Shown one piece after another: positions 60,327-64,000 of a stretch of 64,000 nucleotides of DNA; positions within the stretch are counted from its first letter, which is position 1, and each line of letters begins with the position of its first letter. The notes under the pieces are model-generated. The model did no database searches. It had not been told where the DNA came from and saw only the letters and a list, made by a program, of their open reading frames with translations. This DNA is from Ensifer sp. LCM 4579. GTDB lineage: Bacteria > Pseudomonadota > Alphaproteobacteria > Rhizobiales > Rhizobiaceae. Made by a program: the position numbers and the translations under genes. The stretch covers positions 290,339 through 354,338 of the forward strand of contig NZ_MDDV01000002.1 of NCBI RefSeq assembly GCF_001854885.1. The letters run 5' to 3'.

Positions 60327-61385
60327 TCAGCGCCCGCCGAAGGTCCGCCTGAATTGCTCGACGCCGTCGCGGTCGGCAGTCGACGGGTGGGCGTCCTGTC
60401 GACGTGGGTCCGGCCTTCGATTGTCGGCGAAGTGGGTTTCGTGCCGCGCCAGGCTCTGCGCACCCGGGTCGTCGGCACGCAGCCAGGACTTGACGCGCTC
60501 GACGCTCGCTCGCGGGTCCAGGGCTCTGATCAGCGCGTCCGCGCGTGTGCCGCCGCCGAGTCTGTCCCCCAGATGCGGGTAGAGGGCGGCCAGCAGCGAC
60601 GCCATGTCGGATGACGGAAAGTCAAGTGCGGCAAGCGTCATGGCAAGTTGCTGGCCGGACACATCCAACAGGATCCGCTCGGCCAGGGAGTCGCTTGCCC
60701 CAAGCGTGTCGGCGAGGGCATTTGCGAAGAGCACCGTCTCGCCCGTGCGCGCAAACCGCACGAGCAGTGCCTGGTGGACCTCGTCGATCACCGGAAGCTC
60801 GGAAGGAGCGGCGGCATTTGATCCGGCGCGAGCCAGCGCCTTGATTTCGTCGCGCAGCTTGTCCTCGCGCGCGACGCGGTCGACGGCGGTCCGGTCGGCG
60901 ACCTCCACTGAAGGGGAGGACGCAGCCGCTGGAGCCGGGCCGGTCACCTCGCGGGTCTGCCCGGAGGCGGCTGCGTTCTTATGGTGCTCGACCAGGGCGT
61001 CGATCACGGAAGCGGAGAGATCGTCCCGGCGGGCAATTGCGCTCGCATGGGCCGGGCCCCGCTTGCGGATGATGGAGATGAGCGTCCGATCCGAGACTGC
61101 CTTCGAACGGGTGAGGAAGCTTGCAGCAACCGAGATCGGCATGCTGCCGATGAGAAGGGCAACGGCTTCCGGGACATGGTCGCATTGCGAAAGAGCCGCC
61201 GCCGCCTGCCGGCGCGCCTCTTCGCTGGAGCCGAGGAAAAGCGGTTCGAACAGTTCGGAGAATTGCCTCATTTCGGACCGGCGCGGGGTGCGAAGGCTTT
61301 CGAAGCTGGTGACGGTCGCCATCAGCACGACGTCCTTCAGTCGGCCCTTTTGCGGCCTTTCCAACTCACGAAACCGATCCGTCAC
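60327..61385 (-). CDS. DUF2336 family protein
   Basis: 352 residues, all-alpha. The N-terminal region ELFEPLFLGSSEEARRQAAAALSQCDHVPEAVALLIGSMPISVAASFLTRSKAVSDRTLISIIRKRG shows HEAT-like helical repeats, as in DUF2336 proteins of alphaproteobacteria. A Pro/Ala/Thr linker (about 137-165) separates it from a second helical half. Cytoplasmic; some relatives are linked to general stress or cell-cycle regulation, but nothing specific can be said. Convergent with the DUF1491 gene. Confidence 0.75.
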   Translation of the reverse strand: MTDRFRELERPQKGRLKDVVLMATVTSFESLRTPRRSEMRQFSELFEPLFLGSSEEARRQAAAALSQCDHVPEAVALLIGSMPISVAASFLTRSKAVSDRTLISIIRKRGPAHASAIARRDDLSASVIDALVEHHKNAAASGQTREVTGPAPAAASSPSVEVADRTAVDRVAREDKLRDEIKALARAGSNAAAPSELPVIDEVHQALLVRFARTGETVLFANALADTLGASDSLAERILLDVSGQQLAMTLAALDFPSSDMASLLAALYPHLGDRLGGGTRADALIRALDPRASVERVKSWLRADDPGAQSLARHETHFADNRRPDPRRQDAHPSTADRDGVEQFRRTFGGR

Positions 61386-61658
61386 GACAAATCCTTACAC
61401 GCAATGCATGACGCCATTGCCGATGGTTCGGAACGGCACACGTCTCAAAAAATAAACTGAAAACGTTAGCGTAGCATTAACTATGGACGTTGGAGCTTTA
61501 TTCAGGCTTGCGGCATTGCGGTGGCGGGATGCAATGCGGCAAGTGCCGCCTCCGCCTCAAAAACTCCACAAGCGGCGTTATCTCATTTCCCGGACGGTGA
61601 AAGGCCTTGGTGCCTGCCGAAGGAGAAGGCCCATTGCCTTCTTAAGGGAGAAATATCT

Positions 61659-62285
61659 GTGAAGCATCCCTTCTTGCGGGCAGCGGCGCTCGGCGCGCTA
61701 CTCTTCATGCCGGCGATCGCCGAGGCGGCCGGAGGCATCGCAACCGCCAACGTCAATATGCGCTCGGGGCCGAGCACCGGCTATCCGGCCGTGACCGTGA
61801 TACCGGCTGGTGATTCGTTGGAAATCCACGGCTGTCTGGCGGATCGGCCCTGGTGCGATGTTTCCTTCTACGGCGGTCGAGGCTGGGTCGCAGGCCGCTA
61901 TGTGCAGGCGGTCTATCGCAGCAACCGGGTGCATGTGGAACCGGAATATTATCGACCGCTCGGAATTCCCACCATTGTCTTCGAGTTCGACACCTATTGG
62001 GACCGCAACTACCGTGGCCGCGATTTCTACCGCGACCGTGATCGCTGGCGCCGGGATCGGGCTGACGACGGTTACCGGCGTGACTGGGAACGTCGAGAGG
62101 CGCGTCCAGAGTGGGACTGGGATCGTCGCCGCGGCAACGACGAATGGGAGAGCAGGGCCGACGAGGATTTCTTTGAGAACCGCCGTCGCGACCGGGAACA
62201 GTCGCGATACGAGATCCGACGCGAACGAGAGATGAGAACCGTTCGTGAATGCGAGATAGACGACTTCGCGTGTGAAATCGACTGA
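61659..62285 (+). CDS. Exported SH3-domain protein with Arg/Asp-rich tail
   Basis: 208 residues from a GTG with AAGGGAG upstream: signal peptide (about 1-24, AIAEAAGG), a bacterial SH3 domain (about 26-90, ATANVNMRSGPSTGYPAVTVIPAGD...WCDVSFYGGRGWVAGRYV), then a highly charged, Arg/Asp/Glu/Trp/Tyr-rich tail (about 115-208: RDFYRDRDRWRRDRADD, RREREMRTVRECEIDD). Periplasmic and probably wall-associated by its SH3 domain; the tail is unusual and probably disordered. An upstream in-frame extension from 61521 is not used. Confidence 0.82.
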   Translation: MKHPFLRAAALGALLFMPAIAEAAGGIATANVNMRSGPSTGYPAVTVIPAGDSLEIHGCLADRPWCDVSFYGGRGWVAGRYVQAVYRSNRVHVEPEYYRPLGIPTIVFEFDTYWDRNYRGRDFYRDRDRWRRDRADDGYRRDWERREARPEWDWDRRRGNDEWESRADEDFFENRRRDREQSRYEIRREREMRTVRECEIDDFACEID

Positions 62286-62408
62286 ACGGCCGATTGGGAG
62301 CGGGCGGTGTTGTCCGCTCCCATTTGTCGGTCCGCTCTGCCTTGTGATTTCGCGGGAACCAATCCGCGCTTCGACGCGTTGACATCGCGCAAAAGGGAAG
62401 GAGCGGAC

Positions 62409-62696
62409 ATGATGGCGGAAGAAAAGCTGGCGGCGGTGGACTCCGAATTGGGTGCGGATAATCGGACGGCGGATGCACAGGCGGCACTCGAAGCGCAGAT
62501 TGCGGAACTCAGGACCGAAATCGCACGGTTGACTGAAACTGTTTCGGCCATCGGAAGCGGAGCGAAGGCAGTCGTGCAGGGAGAAGCGGAACTCATGACG
62601 GAACGGGTGCGAGAGCGCGTCCGCGAGGATCCGATTTCCGCACTCCTGGGGGTTGCAGGCGTCGCCTTCCTGTTCGGTGTGCTTGCAAGACGCTGA
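62409..62696 (+). CDS. Small DUF883/ElaB-like membrane-anchored protein
   Basis: 95 residues: a coiled-coil (about 8-60: ADAQAALEAQIAELRTEIARLTETVSAI) and a C-terminal hydrophobic anchor (LLGVAGVAFLFGVLARR), preceded by a basic RVRERVREDPISA. This is the ElaB/YqjD/DUF883 layout of ribosome- or membrane-associated stress proteins. Start MMAEEKLAAV behind AAGGAG. Tentative family call. Confidence 0.7.
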   Translation: MMAEEKLAAVDSELGADNRTADAQAALEAQIAELRTEIARLTETVSAIGSGAKAVVQGEAELMTERVRERVREDPISALLGVAGVAFLFGVLARR

Positions 62697-63005
62697 GAAA
62701 CGCTAACGCACGGACGTGTTCCAGCACCTCCTGATTTGAAAATTGCGCAAGGCTGGTGGCGCAAGACCAAGGCGCGACCGGATTAAGACATAGTTAAATA
62801 GGGCTATGGCTCAATCGGAGCGGGCCGGCTATTATCGGGCCTCGCATCTGATGCTCCGAAGCGGACGAAATCCGGGAGAACCGGAAGAAGGAGAAAGTGA
62901 GAACGGCGTGTCTGACCGGTTGTCACCGGGATCGCGCCAGCCCGCAGCGGGCAGGGTGAAATCTGTACGGTAGTTCATCCGTCTCGTGGAAATATGGAGA
63001 CGAGC
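62697..63005. other. Intergenic gap of 309 bases
   Basis: A 55-codon frame at 62806-62973 (MAQSERAGYYRASHLMLRSG at its start) has only a weak ribosome binding site (AATAGGG) and I give it low weight. Otherwise nothing recognisable. Confidence 0.4.
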
Positions 63006-63176
63006 ATGGCAGACGTAATCAGAATGGAGGACCGCAAGGTCAAACGACCGCGTCGGCGCCCGCTGACATCGGGCAGTGCCAAAGTTTTGTTCTTCACCGG
63101 CATTCGCTATGAGCGCCTCGACGGTCGTGGACCTCAGCCGAGCGCTCCGGCAGGCAAGCACGCGAAGAAGCAGTAA
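63006..63176 (+). CDS. Small basic conserved-looking protein
   Basis: 56 residues from MADVIRMEDRKVKRPRRRPL. The core KVLFFTGIRYERL and the Arg/Lys-rich flanks look like a short rhizobial hypothetical family, but I know no name or function. No signal peptide or membrane segment. The weak TATGGAGACG upstream could serve as ribosome binding site (GGAG). Followed after 85 bases by an element fragment. Confidence 0.6.
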   Translation: MADVIRMEDRKVKRPRRRPLTSGSAKVLFFTGIRYERLDGRGPQPSAPAGKHAKKQ

Positions 63177-63261
63177 GAACCCGGCTGCGATTGACCCTTC
63201 GCAGACCCTGGGTGCGGCGGTGATGCTCGCTGTCTCTCCCCACCCCATGACATCCCCCTAA

Positions 63262-63308
63262 GGCGCCGACTTTTCAGGCGCGCAAAGCTCTGCACATCGA
63301 GCTTTCCT
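63262..63308 (-). repeat. Dispersed palindromic element, fragment (copy 7)
   Basis: GGCGCCGACTTTTCAGGCGC, GCAAAGCTCTGCACATCGAG and CTTTCC parallel the order GCGCGTC-TTTTCAG-ACGCGCAAAGGTC...GCATCGAGCTTTCC of the reverse-oriented full copy. Lies between the 56-residue gene and the DUF1254-type gene. Confidence 0.55.
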
Positions 63309-63313
63309 GTTCG

Positions 63314-63862
63314 TTATGACCGCCGAAAGAGCTGACAGCTCGAGTCGGTCAGAAAATCGCGGACCTGTTCCTCGAAGCTGTCGAAGGGGGCGAGCGCGCG
63401 CAGAACCGCGTAGCCTTCCTCGTCCTTCATCTCGATCATGATCGCTTGGGTCAATTCCTCCGGCGGCGACTTGCGCAGTTCCACCAACTGGATCGGCGTC
63501 GCCACGATGAGATCGAGGTTGCCGTTGACGGCCGTGTGGTCGTTCATGCTGAACACTTCGTTCGATCCGCTGTCGAAGACGGAGAGCGACCAGAATGGAA
63601 CGGGACCGCGGGCAATGAAGCGGGTCGGTGCATCCGCGACCGAGAAACTGCAGACGGCTGTCCGAAGAAACGGATTGCCGCTGCGCAAGCCGGTCGGGCC
63701 GGGCTCGGCCGTAAGGGGAAAGAAACTGTCCATTTCCAGAAGGTCCAGCACGCGCGTGTAGGCGTCGCGGCCGGTGAATTGCGGCAGTGCCAGGACGATC
63801 ACAATGTGCAGGAGCGCTGCACCGAACAGCCCTACGAGGATGGCAAAAAGGACGCTACGCAT
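63314..63862 (-). CDS. DUF1254-type small exported protein
   Basis: 182 residues. N-terminal membrane/signal segment (MRSVLFAILVGLFGAALLHIVIVLAL) and a domain with FFPLTAEPGPTGLRSGNPFLRTAVCSF and ARGPVPFWSLSVFDSGSNEVFSMNDHTA. This fits the short DUF1254 protein that follows a DUF1214 protein in rhizobia. The ATG overlaps the stop of the upstream gene by eight bases (63855-63862), a translationally coupled pair. Function unknown. Confidence 0.75.
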   Translation of the reverse strand: MRSVLFAILVGLFGAALLHIVIVLALPQFTGRDAYTRVLDLLEMDSFFPLTAEPGPTGLRSGNPFLRTAVCSFSVADAPTRFIARGPVPFWSLSVFDSGSNEVFSMNDHTAVNGNLDLIVATPIQLVELRKSPPEELTQAIMIEMKDEEGYAVLRALAPFDSFEEQVRDFLTDSSCQLFRRS

Positions 63863-64000
63863 TGCCGCACCCGGTCTTGACGATCTTCGGCATGTCGAGA
63901 TCGATCAGCCCCGACGAGCCGGCCGTCGGCGTGTCGAGCAGCGTCAATACGAGCCTGAAGCTGCCCGCATGACGAAGCGCCAGCCAGTTGCCCGGCTTGG
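63855..64000 (-). CDS. DUF1214-type protein, C-terminal part, cut by window edge
   Basis: The visible 47 codons end KPGNWLALRHAGSFRLVLTLLDTPTAGSSGL...MPKIVKTGCGNA-stop. NWLAL...F.LVLRLYDP is the usual end of DUF1214 proteins, and the coupling with the following DUF1254-type gene supports it. The rest lies beyond the window. Confidence 0.7.
   Translation of the reverse strand, partial: KPGNWLALRHAGSFRLVLTLLDTPTAGSSGLIDLDMPKIVKTGCGNA

Noticed and set aside
1-64000. CRISPR arrays, tRNA or rRNA genes, prophage or integrative element
   Set aside because: No direct repeats with regular spacers, no recognisable cloverleaf or rRNA sequence, and no integrase, portal, capsid or conjugation genes.

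Overview
The window reads as chromosome of an alphaproteobacterium of the order Rhizobiales, most likely Sinorhizobium/Ensifer. The grounds are high GC with strong third-position bias, RIME-type palindromic mosaic repeats between genes, a 143-residue MucR zinc-finger regulator with a DivJ-like histidine kinase close by, a rhizobial-type thermolabile asparaginase, and a bet locus. I see no rRNA, tRNA, CRISPR array, prophage or plasmid-transfer genes. Most genes are ordinary chromosomal ones.

Layout. 1-2.2 kb: sulfate assimilation cysH-cysD-cysN, minus strand, cysN cut by the window edge. 2.3-4.7 kb: ClC channel and a two-gene exported/membrane pair. 4.7-8.85 kb: glycine betaine synthesis betI-betB-betA with a BetI operator candidate, no betC, and a RIME mosaic between betB and betA. 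8.9-12.5 kb: HdeD-like protein, EAL-GGDEF protein, quinone oxidoreductase. 12.55-12.81 kb: a small-ORF RNA with a sequestered ribosome binding site and its own terminator. 12.8-20.6 kb: a DUF3750 gene split by a palindromic element, asparaginase, GST, LysR regulator, PAS-GAF-GGDEF-EAL protein, and a frameshifted L,D-transpeptidase. 20.6-31.4 kb: ohrR/ohr, PhnA, HerA-like ATPase, several metabolic enzymes (AKR, Tam, haloacid dehalogenase, ADH, branched-chain aminotransferase), and sodB. 31.5-33.07 kb: a shortened group II intron just behind the sodB terminator, abutting a palindromic element. 33.1-45.5 kb: WYL regulator, LysE exporter, two cytochromes c, PfpI-like protein, a GNAT acetyltransferase behind an aromatic leader-peptide attenuator, MerR regulator, class A beta-lactamase, SelO, oligopeptidase B, and a dioxygenase-like VOC protein. 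45.6-46.7 kb: a uspA-dksA/traR pair downstream of a perfect FNR/FixK box. 47.6-48.3 kb: decayed genes (an msrB remnant and an exported protein with several frameshifts). 48.5-54.4 kb: complete seven-gene Mrp/Mnh Na+/H+ antiporter operon with translationally coupled genes. 54.8-64 kb: mucR, sufE, DUF5330, divJ-like kinase, peptidoglycan-binding protein, DUF1491, DUF2336, SH3-domain protein and a DUF1214/DUF1254-type pair cut at the edge.

Common themes are osmotic and ionic homeostasis (bet, Mnh), oxidative stress (ohr, sodB, msrB remnant) and envelope/cell-cycle signalling (DivJ-like, MucR, c-di-GMP proteins). The least routine signals are regulatory or structural: (a) the leaderless peptide MIKNAPICRAYFWLFR with antiterminator/terminator ahead of a GNAT gene; (b) the small-ORF RNA at 12.65 kb; (c) a dispersed palindromic element with at least seven copies or fragments, one splitting a gene and two lying just behind intrinsic terminators; (d) the gene decay at 20.3, 31.5 and 47.6-48.3 kb. 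All identifications come from reading the sequence and from memory of protein families; no database search was run.
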